In this document: one piece after another, positions 27,259-36,543 of the stretch
Layout: every line of letters begins with the position of its first letter
Position numbering within the stretch: position 1 is the stretch's first letter
DNA from: CAWFQB01 sp965277875
Lineage (GTDB): Bacteria > Armatimonadota > Chthonomonadetes > Chthonomonadales > Chthonomonadaceae
Reading direction: 5' to 3'
NCBI GenBank assembly: GCA_965277875.1
Contig: CBDIDV010000002.1
Span: 3,162,001-3,226,000, forward strand
Length of the DNA stretch: 64,000 nt
Notes under the pieces: generated by a model
Seen by the model: only the letters and a program-made list of their open reading frames with translations
Told to the model about the DNA's origin: nothing
Database searches by the model: none
Program-made: the position numbers and the translations under genes

Positions 27259-27969
27259 CTACCACACTCCGTCCGCCACGGCGGGAAATACGGGCGCGGG
27301 CGAGGCGACGATGGGCGTGACGAGCGCGATACGCCTTAGCTGCGCGGCCCGCTCGACAAGCGCCTGATACACGCCCGCCTCGCTGCCGCCGAACGTGCCG
27401 ATTTTGAGGACGCCCGCACAGCGGGCCTGGTCGGTCGCCAGAGCCTCACAGGCCAGGGCGGCGGCCAACAGCGGCACATTGCCCGCGTCGCTCAGAAACT
27501 GGCTGATCTCCGCGTCCGAGAAAATGGCGCGGGCCGGGTCGTTGTCCAGACAGTACAGCCGCGTCTGACCTATGCTTGTCGCGGGATCATAAGTCGCCGC
27601 GATTTCGACGGGGGCCAGAAGCGTGATCTGCACCTCGCAGGCCAGTTCCCGCGTCAGCCTGTCCTGCGTGGAGCGCGCGGCGAACACGAACCGGGCCACA
27701 TACGCGCCCGCGTTCAGCCCGCCCGTGTTGAGCATAAACCAGATCAGGGGCGCGGACGATGCGCCCGCCTGGTAGTTCGTGGCGCTTATGCTCACATTGT
27801 TCCAGCCGCCAAGCGCCGCCCCCATGCTGTCGAACAGCGTAAAGGCGGGCGCGCTGTACGGGGCGGACGGGGCCGCCTGTATCGCGACCGTGTCACCCGG
27901 CGCGGCAATCGCCTGCCCGTACACAGGCCGTATCTCCCCCTGCCGCAGGGTAATGTTCGCATCGTACAT
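27259..27969 (-). CDS. Phage protein: baseplate-like N-terminus, connector-like C-terminus
   Basis: 236 residues from ATG 27969 (AGGAGC upstream). Residues ~1-115 are beta-rich (ITLRQGEIRPVYGQAIAAPGDTVAIQ, FTLFDSMGAALGGW, GGLNAGAYVARFVF) like BppU-type upper-baseplate domains. Residues ~130-215 (TRLYCLDNDPARAIFSDAEISQFL, AAALACEALATDQARC, LKIGTFGGSEAGVYQALVERAAQLR) resemble gp6-type head-tail connectors. The combination in one polypeptide is unusual. Both domain calls are by pattern. Confidence 0.6.
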   Translation of the reverse strand: MYDANITLRQGEIRPVYGQAIAAPGDTVAIQAAPSAPYSAPAFTLFDSMGAALGGWNNVSISATNYQAGASSAPLIWFMLNTGGLNAGAYVARFVFAARSTQDRLTRELACEVQITLLAPVEIAATYDPATSIGQTRLYCLDNDPARAIFSDAEISQFLSDAGNVPLLAAALACEALATDQARCAGVLKIGTFGGSEAGVYQALVERAAQLRRIALVTPIVASPAPVFPAVADGVW

Positions 27970-27980
27970 ATAAGATGCTC

Positions 27981-28517
27981 CTAACTCAAACTCCACTGAA
28001 TCGTGAGCGTGTCACTTGCGCCTTTGTTGACGGCGGCAAAGGTCTGACGCGCCAGCAGATTGCCGCCCGTGGCCGCGTCAAACAGCCCCGCCTCGGTGAT
28101 TGCGCCTGTCCCGACCCCGCCCCCGAACGCGTACTGCACCTGATACACGGACGCGCTCGGATTGGTCGGCGTCTGCTGCGGGCTGCGCGCCGCCTCGGAC
28201 TGCAAGGCGGTGTCCGTCGCGGCGGGCGTGGTCGTGCCGGTTCCTATAGCGACATAGGCGAACGCGCTCAGGGCCGCGCCGCCGCTTGCCGCGAGCAGCC
28301 GGTTTTTACCAGCCTGGCAAATGATGTTGTGCAGTACGCGCTCCTGCGTCACGGCCCCATCCGCATCGTGAATACGGATGTGCAGATTGGCGTGGAACGG
28401 CAGGCTTTCGCGCTCGCAGCCGTCCTGTATCTGCCTTAGTTCGCGCAGCACATCCGCGATCCTGGCCTGCAATGTCTGCTGCGCCTGCGCCTGTGCGCCT
28501 TCCAAAATAGTCTCCAA
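27981..28517 (-). CDS. Phage tail-fibre-like protein
   Basis: 178 residues from a TTG at 28517 with AAGAGGAAC directly upstream. The N-terminus is a coiled coil (AQAQAQQTLQARIADVLRELRQIQD). From there it has the pattern of short phage receptor/fibre proteins: VLHNIICQAGKNRLLA, AFAYVAIGTGTTTPAATDTAL, YAFGGGVGTGAITEAGLFDA and LARQTFAAVNKGASDTLTIQW. This probably sits at the virion surface. Confidence 0.7.
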   Translation of the reverse strand: METILEGAQAQAQQTLQARIADVLRELRQIQDGCERESLPFHANLHIRIHDADGAVTQERVLHNIICQAGKNRLLAASGGAALSAFAYVAIGTGTTTPAATDTALQSEAARSPQQTPTNPSASVYQVQYAFGGGVGTGAITEAGLFDAATGGNLLARQTFAAVNKGASDTLTIQWSLS

Positions 28518-28605
28518 GTTCCTCTTCCCTTCTTCCTGATTGAAAACCTGATTGAAAATCAGCAGGTGAAAATCAAAAACCGAAAGTCAATAAATCGAAA
28601 ATGTC

Positions 28606-29856
28606 TCAGGCTCTGCCGCCGCCCCGGTTCAAACCGTCGCCGCGCGCGGATATGGTCACGATGGCAAGTACGGCCATGCCCGCGTTCAGCGCCTGCGCGT
28701 TGTCCGTGTAACCAAGTATCTCGCCGATGCGGCGGGCCAGGGCCAGAACACGCGTGTCCCCGAAGGGCAGGCCGTCCACAAGCGGCTTGGCGGGCAGATT
28801 CGCCCGCGCATCGCCAATCGCCACGGCTTCCGCCAGGGTTTTGAGCAGGCTTTGACCGCCGCCGTTCAGGGCGCGGGCCAGCGTTTCCGACACGCCCAAC
28901 GGCTCAGTCAGCAATCTGCCCGCCCACAGCCCGCGCCCCTCCAGCAGACTCCATGCCTCGTTCAGCGCGCGGCGTAGTGCGGCCCGCCGATCTTCCGACA
29001 GGGCCAGCGTCTCGGTCAGCAGGGCCTGCAAAACGGCTGGCAGGATCGAACGCCGCGCCGCCTGGGACTGCATCAGGGCGTAAGGGGCGGCGGACAACTG
29101 CGCCGCGTCCTCGTCGGTCAGGGCGCGATTATACAGGGCGGCAGATTCCACGTTCCCGGCAAGGGTGTCTACGGCAGACGGCGGGTAGCGGCCAATAGCC
29201 CATGCCATGCTTGCGGACGCCTGTATTGCGCCAAGCGCGCCCTGCGCGTCCAGCACGCCGTCCACATACAGCCGCGCCATGCCGCCGTCGCGCACGCCGA
29301 TTGCCGTATGCCACAGCCCGTCATTGACCGGTGTGCTGCCGACAATAAACGCAAAGGCGGATGCCGCAGGATTCAAGCCGCCGATCAGCAGGCGGTTTGC
29401 CGCCGAGGACGACAGCACGGCATGGTTCACCGACATCAGCACATCCGTCAAAGCAGGATAACCCTGCGCCGTGCCGCCTGCCGCCCTTAGCAGTGTATGG
29501 GGCTGGTCTGCGCCGTTTGTGCGGAACCGGCATACAAGCGAAAACCCGCTCGGCGTGAACGGGCTGAATGGGGCGGCAGCGATGTCGGCGGCATTGGTGT
29601 AGCGCAGGCACGGCCCGCGAGCATTTGCCGTCCACAGCGGGCCGCTCAGGGCCGCATCACTGCGTCCCGTCAGGTCGGAAAGCACACCGCCGCTTTCCTC
29701 GTTAATGGCATAAAACCATGCCAGGTCACGGGCCATCGGGTGTGTTTCGTCCAGGCCCGCGCCCCATAGCGGCTTGACCGCAGGGTCGTTCATGCCGCGC
29801 CGCCACAGCGCAGGCTGCGACCCGGAGCTGCCCTCGGTTGGTATCATCGCGGGCAT
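28606..29856 (-). CDS. LamG-domain phage structural protein
   Basis: 416 residues from ATG 29856, nine bases after AAGGAGG. The central part is a concanavalin-A-like LamG domain (GFSLVCRFRTN, VNDGLWHTAIGVRDGGMARLYVDGVLDAQG, WAIGRYP, LAGNVESAALYNRALTDEDAAQLSAAP). The C-terminal third is helical with repeated LTETLALSEDRR / LTEPLGVSETLARAL / LLKTLAEAVAIGDARA units. Such proteins often bind surface sugars as tail or capsid appendages. It is in the late phage run. Confidence 0.7.
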   Translation of the reverse strand: MPAMIPTEGSSGSQPALWRRGMNDPAVKPLWGAGLDETHPMARDLAWFYAINEESGGVLSDLTGRSDAALSGPLWTANARGPCLRYTNAADIAAAPFSPFTPSGFSLVCRFRTNGADQPHTLLRAAGGTAQGYPALTDVLMSVNHAVLSSSAANRLLIGGLNPAASAFAFIVGSTPVNDGLWHTAIGVRDGGMARLYVDGVLDAQGALGAIQASASMAWAIGRYPPSAVDTLAGNVESAALYNRALTDEDAAQLSAAPYALMQSQAARRSILPAVLQALLTETLALSEDRRAALRRALNEAWSLLEGRGLWAGRLLTEPLGVSETLARALNGGGQSLLKTLAEAVAIGDARANLPAKPLVDGLPFGDTRVLALARRIGEILGYTDNAQALNAGMAVLAIVTISARGDGLNRGGGRA

Positions 29857-29960
29857 GGCTGCCATCCTCCTTATGTTCCGACTTATGTTCCGAAATCAAA
29901 CGTGCTGTATGCAGGCGCTTCCGCGCTCAGGCATATTTCACTTGCAAACCTGTTTCGCCG

Positions 29961-30344
29961 TCAGCTGTACTTTTCCAGTTCGTACAGCAGCGCGACCGTG
30001 GCCGACACCCCGGTATTGTTGTTCGTGACCGCAGCGGTCATGTAGCGGCTTGCGGGCAGTTTGCCCAGTGGAACCTTCTGCGTGCCATTGACGGGCGGCA
30101 GGCTGCGCGAGATCGCGGGCCGCGCATACGCCTGCCCGGACACGCGCCGATTGTTGAGCGTGATGTCCAGGCTGCCGCTTGTCACCGTGCTGGTGATCAC
30201 GGCATACAGCCACAGGTCGCCCACGCTCGCATTGTCGCCCAGCACGTCTATTTCGGTTCCGCTGTACGTGGCGCTGCCGGCAATCGCCTGCCCGCTCGTC
30301 TCGTCCATGCCGACAAATGCTCCGGTTGTGCGCGTGATCGCCAT
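29961..30344 (-). CDS. Phage structural-type hypothetical protein
   Basis: 127 residues, GGGAGAATGG upstream. Beta-rich with a regular strand pattern (SATYSGTEIDVLGDNASVGDLWLYAVITSTVTSGSLDITLNN) and no cysteine or catalytic motif. It resembles small decoration or fibre-associated proteins. It starts one base before the stop of the 146-residue gene region, so the two are probably translated together. Confidence 0.6.
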   Translation of the reverse strand: MAITRTTGAFVGMDETSGQAIAGSATYSGTEIDVLGDNASVGDLWLYAVITSTVTSGSLDITLNNRRVSGQAYARPAISRSLPPVNGTQKVPLGKLPASRYMTAAVTNNNTGVSATVALLYELEKYS

Positions 30345-30785
30345 TTACCATTCTCCCGTCTGCGCGTTATGCACGTCCTGGGCCGTGACCACGCTGCCCT
30401 GTCCCAGCAGCCACTCGGCGCGGCTTGCCGGATCATGCAGCAAACTCGCCTGCTGCGACACGGTCATGTACCCATCCGTGGCGATCTGCGCGAACATCTG
30501 CTGCACGACCCCGTTTTGCAGATTAACGCTGTCTTTAGGGGCAAGCAGACGGTCGTATATTGCCAGCCACGCGGCGGCTTTGGGATTGGACGCGGCCTGC
30601 TGCACCAGCGTCATCACGACCGGGGCCAGATCCCCGATCAGCGTGTTGCGGCTGACCGTTCCCCGCGCCACGCTTTCCACACCCGGCGCGTTCAGCAATT
30701 CCGCCACCTGCGCCTCGCTCTTGCCCGCATACCCCAGCCCTTTCGGGTCGTCGCGTATCTCCGCCTTCAAGCGCGTATAGTCCAT
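30345..30785 (-). CDS. Phage hypothetical protein
   Basis: 146 residues from ATG 30785 with GAAGGAGG upstream. It starts MDYTRLKAEIRDDPKGLGY and is mostly helical (ASNPKAAAWLAIYDRLL, DGYMTVSQQASLLHDPASRAEWLLGQG). This pattern (IRxDPKGLGYAGKS) occurs in small phage proteins of unknown role found near tail/fibre genes. No catalytic motif. Confidence 0.6.
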   Translation of the reverse strand: MDYTRLKAEIRDDPKGLGYAGKSEAQVAELLNAPGVESVARGTVSRNTLIGDLAPVVMTLVQQAASNPKAAAWLAIYDRLLAPKDSVNLQNGVVQQMFAQIATDGYMTVSQQASLLHDPASRAEWLLGQGSVVTAQDVHNAQTGEW

Positions 30786-30797
30786 AAGAACCTCCTT

Positions 30798-30903
30798 CGG
30801 AGTAGATAATAGATAATAGATGATAGGCATACAGGAAGGAGGCTCGCAAAACAAGGCCTGTCACTATTATCTGTTATCTGTTATCTATTATCTATTATCT
30901 CTC
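30798..30903. repeat. Inverted heptanucleotide tandem repeats (TAGATAA)
   Basis: Three TAGATAA-type units at about 30797-30821 face five reverse-complement units (TGTTATC/TATTATC) at about 30869-30903. They sit between the 146-residue gene and the frameshifted gene and could form a long hairpin. Confidence 0.8.
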
Positions 30904-31280
30904 TATTGCCGTATTCCGCCAACTCCCGTCCGGCCTGGCCTGCATCTGGCCGCAGTCGTGGAAGACATGGGCGGCGTGAACGTGGCCGCGCCATTCACGG
31001 CCATGCGTTTCGGAACAAACAGGCAGACCGGGCGGCAACGCGTAAGGATCGTAGTCGGTCAATACGCAGGCGCGGTTGACGCCCGCGATATGCAGGGGCA
31101 GCCAGTAGACGTTGTCCTGATTTTGCCAGCGCGTCGGACGACCGCCCCCAGCAGGGGCAGATACTGCCGCGCCTGCTCCGCGTGGTCGAACACGATCACG
31201 CGCGAGTTGGCCGACATCAGCGAAGGCTTGCTCTGCCCCGGCGCATAGATGCCGATGGCCGCGAACGATGGACGGGACAT
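30895..31280 (-). pseudogene. Frameshifted phage gene (about 128 residues if repaired)
   Basis: It has a strong ribosome-binding site (TTCGGAGGATTTT, then ATG 31280). The zero frame reads MSRPSFAAIGIYAPGQSKPS... for 73 codons and stops at 31059. At a run of five Gs (about 31147-31151) a -1 shift enters an open frame reading PTRWQNQDNVYWLPLHIAGV, with CSETHGREWRGHVHAAHVFH later on, and ending at 30895. The second frame is protein-like (Trp, His, Cys in order; DYDPYALPPGLPV), while the zero-frame tail is Thr/Ser/Arg junk. It is either a one-base loss, a sequencing error, or a programmed -1 slip on GGGGG. The family is not recognised. Confidence 0.6.
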
Positions 31281-31293
31281 AAAATCCTCCGAA

Positions 31294-31401
31294 GGAGTCA
31301 GGATTCAGGGGTCAGGGGTCAGGAAAATGCCTGCGTACCGTACAATGCTTGGGTAACGCAGCGCATCGCCTCTGACCCCTGACCCCTGACCCCTGACCCC
31401 T
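31294..31401. repeat. Inverted heptanucleotide tandem repeats (TCAGGGG)
   Basis: TCAGGAT/TCAGGGG units at about 31297-31323 face four TGACCCC units at about 31372-31401, between the frameshifted gene and the mcp 3' part. Confidence 0.8.
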
Positions 31402-31404
31402 TTC

Positions 31405-32122
31405 CTACAGCGTTGTACCGTAGATCAGGTAGCCCGCCGTGGCGAGACCCGCGTTCTGCCAGCCGTTGCTGGAGCCGTCCACGGCCAGGAAGCGCCAGTC
31501 GCGCAGGAACGCGGCCTCGATCATGTCGCCCTTGCGCTTGTCTTCGCGCCACCGGCGCACGGATACGCCCCGCTGTCCTGTCGTATCGTCGGGCGCGTCG
31601 AACGTGTAGCCCAGGCTCACGGTTTTCAGGCCGGGAGTAGGCGACACATAGCAGACCAGCGCGGCCCCGTAGAACGCGCCCGTATCCAGCGCGTTCCACA
31701 GGTACGTTCCCGAATACGGCTGCCCCTCGCCCGCCCCGTTACGCTGCGCGATACCCACGACCGTTCGCATTCCGCGTATGGTCTTGGGCAGACCCTGTCC
31801 CGAAACCATATCGGGGTTGGTGTACTGCATCAGCGTCTTGACTTCGGACGTTTCCGCCAGGGCCAGGGCGCTGTCATAGCCCATGACAATCGTGTTCGCG
31901 TCGCGGGCGATGCCGCCGATGATCTGCGTGCGCGCCGTTCGGATGTTGGCGAGCGGACTGGTATTGGCGTTGTTCTTGGCCCACGACACGTCACCGGGCG
32001 CGGCTCCCGCCGCGTTCACGAGCAGCTTGCGGTTGGACGCCGCGTAACTCGATGCGCCCAGCGTCATCAGGGCCACCTGATACTCATGGTCAATCATCAG
32101 CCGTTCGGTCAACTGCAAAGCC
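31405..32122 (-). pseudogene. Major capsid protein, 3' (C-terminal) part
   Basis: The C-terminal ~239 codons of the phage major capsid protein, starting at the left junction of the 23-kb element. The frame runs ALQLTERLMIDHEYQVALM, RTARTQIIGGIARDANTIVMGYDSAL, ALAETSEVKTLMQYTN, FYGAALVCYV and RWREDKRKGDMIEAAFLRDW, the layout of HK97-fold capsid proteins. There is no ribosome-binding site, and a TAG in the element lies just upstream in frame. It joins in frame to the 5' part at 55,258-55,598 when the element is removed at the TG core. Confidence 0.8.
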
Positions 32123-32140
32123 TGGTTACTCTACACAGTT
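32108..32140. other. attL of the 23-kb element
   Basis: Phage side ends GCAAAGCC, core TG at 32123-32124, then the element arm GTTACTCTACACAGTT (32125-32140). The arm is the inverted counterpart of the element arm at attR (AACTGTGTATAGTGTT), 12 of 13 matches over the inner ACTCTACACAGTT. The TG core is deduced from reading-frame continuity. Confidence 0.7.
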
Positions 32141-32169
32141 AAAGAGGGATTCCAGGTAAGGGTGCAGAA

Positions 32170-35100
32170 ATGACAAACCTAAGCAGAAACGACGGCTCAA
32201 CGTTGGTTGATCCACTTCGCACTGACGAAAACATAGACGAACACGACATTTTGTTGTTTGGAGTATCTATGCCTCTTCCTGGCGGCGCGACTGATAAATT
32301 CGGCAACAGGTTTGAACTTCGGTGGACGGTGCTGTGCATGACCGACGTTATGAGGGAAGCAGCCGCTACCATCTACCTAGAGCCACCTGGTCGAGCAGGA
32401 GATGGGGTTGAGTTCATCATGACGCGTGGCATGGTACGTGAGTACCACCAAGTCAAGCGGCAGCAAAGTAATCTCGGACGTTGGTCGCTCGCCGCGATGG
32501 AGAGCGACCGGGTACTGTCACGCTTCTGGGACAAGCTTCAGACGGACACCTCGTGCCAATGCCATTTTGTCTCCACTTTCGCCGCTAATGAGCTGCAGGA
32601 ATTAACTGAAAACGCACGATCTGCGACTGACCTTACTCTGTTCCAACAGGAATTTATCGGTGCATCTCAGGATCGGAGGAATTGGTTTGGCGAGATTAGG
32701 AAGTATTGGGGCAACTGCGCAGAGCAGGAAGCTTATAGCGCACTGCAACGGGTGTTCGTTCGGACTATGGACGAGTATTCACTGCACAACGATGTTGAGT
32801 ACCGACTGGCAACTCTCGTAGACGCACATCCAAGTAAGGTGGCGGGGCTACTTAGCAAGTACGCGCTTGATCAGATACACCACGACCTGCGGGCATTCGA
32901 CATATGGCAGCTACTTGAAAGCAAAGGAATGCGTCGCCGCGAATGGAACAACGACCCACATGTTCTTGCTGCTGTCGCGGCTCAGAACGACCGCTACCTA
33001 GAGCCGCTTCGGCGTGATGCAGTAGCTGGTTCAGTCATTCCTCGCAGCGAGGTCACCCAGGTAGCTGCAATTCTCGAATCGGCGGGAGAGAAGCAAGGGG
33101 TGATGATCTCCGGTGAGGCAGGTGTCGGCAAGAGTGGTATAGGGTTGCAGATCGCTGATTATATGAAGCAACGTGGATGGCCCGTGTTGGCGTTCCGCAT
33201 TGACCAACTCGTAACGATGCAATCGCCTAAAGACGTGGGGCGACAGTTAGAACTTCCGGAATCTCCTATAACTGTGCTTGCTAACCTGGCTCAGAATAAG
33301 CCAGCTCTACTCGTGATCGACCAACTAGACGCTATTAGCAAGGCGTCGGGGCGAAATACCCACTTCTTCAATTGCGTCGCAGAGATGATCGAGCAGGCGA
33401 AGTTGCACCCTGCCATGCGCGTTGTTCTGCTCTGCCGCAAGTTCGACATTGCTAACGACAATCGCCTGCGGAAACTTACTGGTGATCGGGGCTTCGCCAC
33501 CGAGGTTGCGGTAAGCCGCCTAGATCTTGACATTGTCCGCAACGTGGCTACACGGCTAGGTTTAGCGGCACAGTCGCTCACCCCTCGCCAACTTGATTTG
33601 CTCTCCATTCCTCTGCACCTCAAGCTGCTGTCAGAGGTGGCAGACACTGAGGAGGTACGTGCCCTTGACTTTGCCACAGCAAACGATCTATTTAAGACGT
33701 TCTGGAACCATAAGCGTTGGATACTTACTGAGCGCATTGGTCACCAAGTCGCATGGACACAGATTATAGATACGCTTTGCGAGAGTATGAGCAGGACTCG
33801 ACGCCTGTTCGCCCCCAAGTCGCTCGTGGAGGAGCATGAAGCCGATGCAGATGCAATGGCTTCGGAGCGCGTCCTAGTTGCGGACGGGCAACAGTACCGT
33901 TTTTTCCACGAGACGTTCTTCGACTATGCTTTCGCGCGCCGCTTTGTCTCAACAGGCGACTCACTTCTTTCCCTGCTATTGGCGGAGGAGCAGCACCTGT
34001 TCCGCCGTGCGCAGGTTCGGCAAATACTGGCATACAGCCGCGATGCAGACCCTGATCGTTACCATTCCGACGTGGCAGAACTTCTGTCTAGCGCGAATGT
34101 GCGCTTTCATATCAAGCAGGTCGTATTTGCGCTGCTTCGGCAGCTCTCGGCGCCGACGCCACAGGAGTGGGAGATCATTGCTCCTCTTGTGGTCAGTCAA
34201 GATCATCCACTGTACGGCGAGGCGTGGCACCTTCTTGCCCAACCTGCATGGTTCCGGCTTGCCGCTTCTCTAGGCGTAATTGAGGGATGGCTAACAGAGG
34301 AAGAGGCGCGGGCCGACCAAGCTGTCAGGCTGATTGGCTTCGTCGCGCCGGAAGCGCCCGATGAGGTCGCGGCTCTACTTGAAGAATGGGATGCGACGCA
34401 GGAAAACTGGCGGAACCGGCTCCGATACGTGTTATCGTGGGCGAAGTTAGGTAAGTCGCGCCGCCTGTTTGATCTGTTTCTTACATTGCTCCGGCAGGAG
34501 GGGTCGGAAGAGGTGCGCGCGCCTATTGCTGCAAACGGCGACTTTTGGCTCGCAGTGTACTCGCTGGCGGAAGATCAGCCCGAATGGTACTGCGAGGTAC
34601 TGGGCGCGTATTTCGCCTATCACTTGGACTTCAATCAGGCCCGTGGCATCAGCAACCCGTTTGCGCCCCGATATCGCTTTCGGGAGGTAAGCGAGACGGA
34701 TGCCCCAGAAAGCGAACCGTTTCCACAACCTATGGGAACGATAGCAGAAACGCAATACGACCACAATATCGTCTCGGTAGCGCAGAAGGCTCCTCTCGTA
34801 TTCGCGGCTCAGGTCTTTGACTTCGTGCTGACAGTAGCCGAGAGGAACGCCGTGCGAGAAGGTTCCCCACCCTACCAAGATACGGTATGGCCCTGGCGTT
34901 ACTACGGAGCCGCTCAAGGAATAGCTGACTCGCTGCTATGGGGTCTTGAGATAGCATTGGGCCAAGTTGCTGCCTCTTCCCCTGAGCAGTTTGTGCCTTA
35001 CGCTACGCGTTTGCGTACCTCTGATACTCAGACGGCGCAGTACCTGCTCGTGCGCGCGTATACGGCGAATGGACAGCGGTTTGCAGATGAGGCCGCAGCG

Positions 35101-36543
35101 TACCTCTGTGAAAGGCCAGAGCGGTTCCATACCGGATGGATGGACGAGGGCCACTGGGCCTCTCGACTACTCCTTGAAGCGATTACCCCTCACTGCTCTG
35201 ACGGCAATCTCAAGCAATTGGGGGACGCAGTCATGGGCTACTACACCGATTACGAACGGAGCGCTAAGAGCTACAAAAAAGGATACGGTACGGCCTTTGG
35301 GTACTATCAATTTGTCCTCCTAAATGGTATCGTCTCGGAGCGGCGCTCGCAATCCTTACAGCGACAGTTAGAAGAGTGGCGGCGCAAATTCCGCCGTCAA
35401 GATGGCGACCCAGCGCAGGGCATCCGGGGCGGATTTGTCGGCCCTCCCATATCAATCGATGCCTGCCAGCGTATGACGGACGCACAGTGGCTCACAGCTA
35501 TTGCAGAGTACGACAGCGAGCAGACACGCTGGAGCCGTGATCCGATGGTGGGTGGTGCGCATCAGCTCTCTTATCAACTGGAAGCCAAGACGAAACAAGA
35601 GCCTATACGGTTCGCCGAGTTGATGTTGCGCTTTCCCGTCACGACCCATCTGGCATACTTTGAGGCAGTAGTACGCGGTTTGGGGAGTGCAAACGATGAT
35701 ATTGAGATCGCCGTAAAGGTTTGTCGCTTCTGCCACTCACTTCCTGGTAGGCCGTGCGGTCGGTGGATTACTGATCCTATCAAGAGGTTGGGGCAGCAAC
35801 AAGTGCCAGATGAATTGCTGGATATGGTAGTTTGGTACGCCACCGAGGCAACGGATCCGCTGGCCGACGGTGGTTCAAGCGATGTGAGGCAGCGCGAAAC
35901 CGAACTTGAATTCAAAGGCATTAACTCAGTTCGCGGGGCGGCGACGATAGCAATTGCCGACCTGATGTTCGATGATAGATCCCGCACAGAATTTTTCATG
36001 CCTGCTCTCAAAAGACTGGTGCAAGATCCTTCGCCAGCGGTGCGAACCTGCGCCGTCACAGCACTGACGGCGGCACTCAACGCAGATCGCGACGTAGCAG
36101 TCCAACTTTTCTTGCGCTTGGTAGAAGGAACAGACGACACCTTGCTTGCCACCGGATATGTTGACAACTTCCTTCATTACGCGCTGCATACTCACCTTGA
36201 AGAGCTGACACCCTTACTGGAAAGAATGTTAACTTCTTCTGAGCCGAAGGTAGCTGAAGCAGGGGCAGTTCGCGCCTGCTTGATTGCCTTGAGCCACGAG
36301 GAAGCACTACCTCTCGTTCAACGTTGCCTCACAGGCTCGGTAACACAGCGTAAGGGCGCGGCCACTATTTTTACACATAACATCTCTGGGGCGAGCAACC
36401 GGATACTCTGTGAGGAAGCACTCATAGCGTTCTTTAGCGATGAGTCTGCGCAGGTGCGGGAAGCAGCCTCTCGTTGTTTTCAGAATTTCAAGGAAGATTC
36501 GCTAAAAGATTTTACCAAGCTAGTAGACTTTAGTTTCCGGTAA
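32170..36543 (+). pseudogene. Avs-like STAND NTPase with Cap4-type nuclease, IS-interrupted
   Basis: 1,457 codons, of which the last five or so come from an IS. The N-terminal ~230 residues look like a DUF4297/Cap4-type dsDNA nuclease (GDGVEF, then EYHQVKRQQ near residues 91-98, the QxK active-site type). A STAND/NACHT ATPase follows (P-loop GEAGVGKS at about 315-322, Walker B ALLVIDQLD at about 380-388, then RxLxL/winged-helix-like sequence). From ~600 on the protein is helical repeats, with HEAT-like units near the C-terminus, the presumed sensor. The IS (TSD GTAGA) separates the last 103 codons at 37,971. The truncated product retains nuclease, ATPase and most of the sensor, so partial activity is possible. 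No promoter is seen between attL and the ATG. Confidence 0.8.

Noticed and set aside
32108..32140. GTT as the crossover core of the 23-kb element
   Set aside because: GTT is shared by both junctions and would also centre the attP palindrome, but the rebuilt capsid gene would be out of frame. TG, also central, keeps the frame, so TG was chosen.
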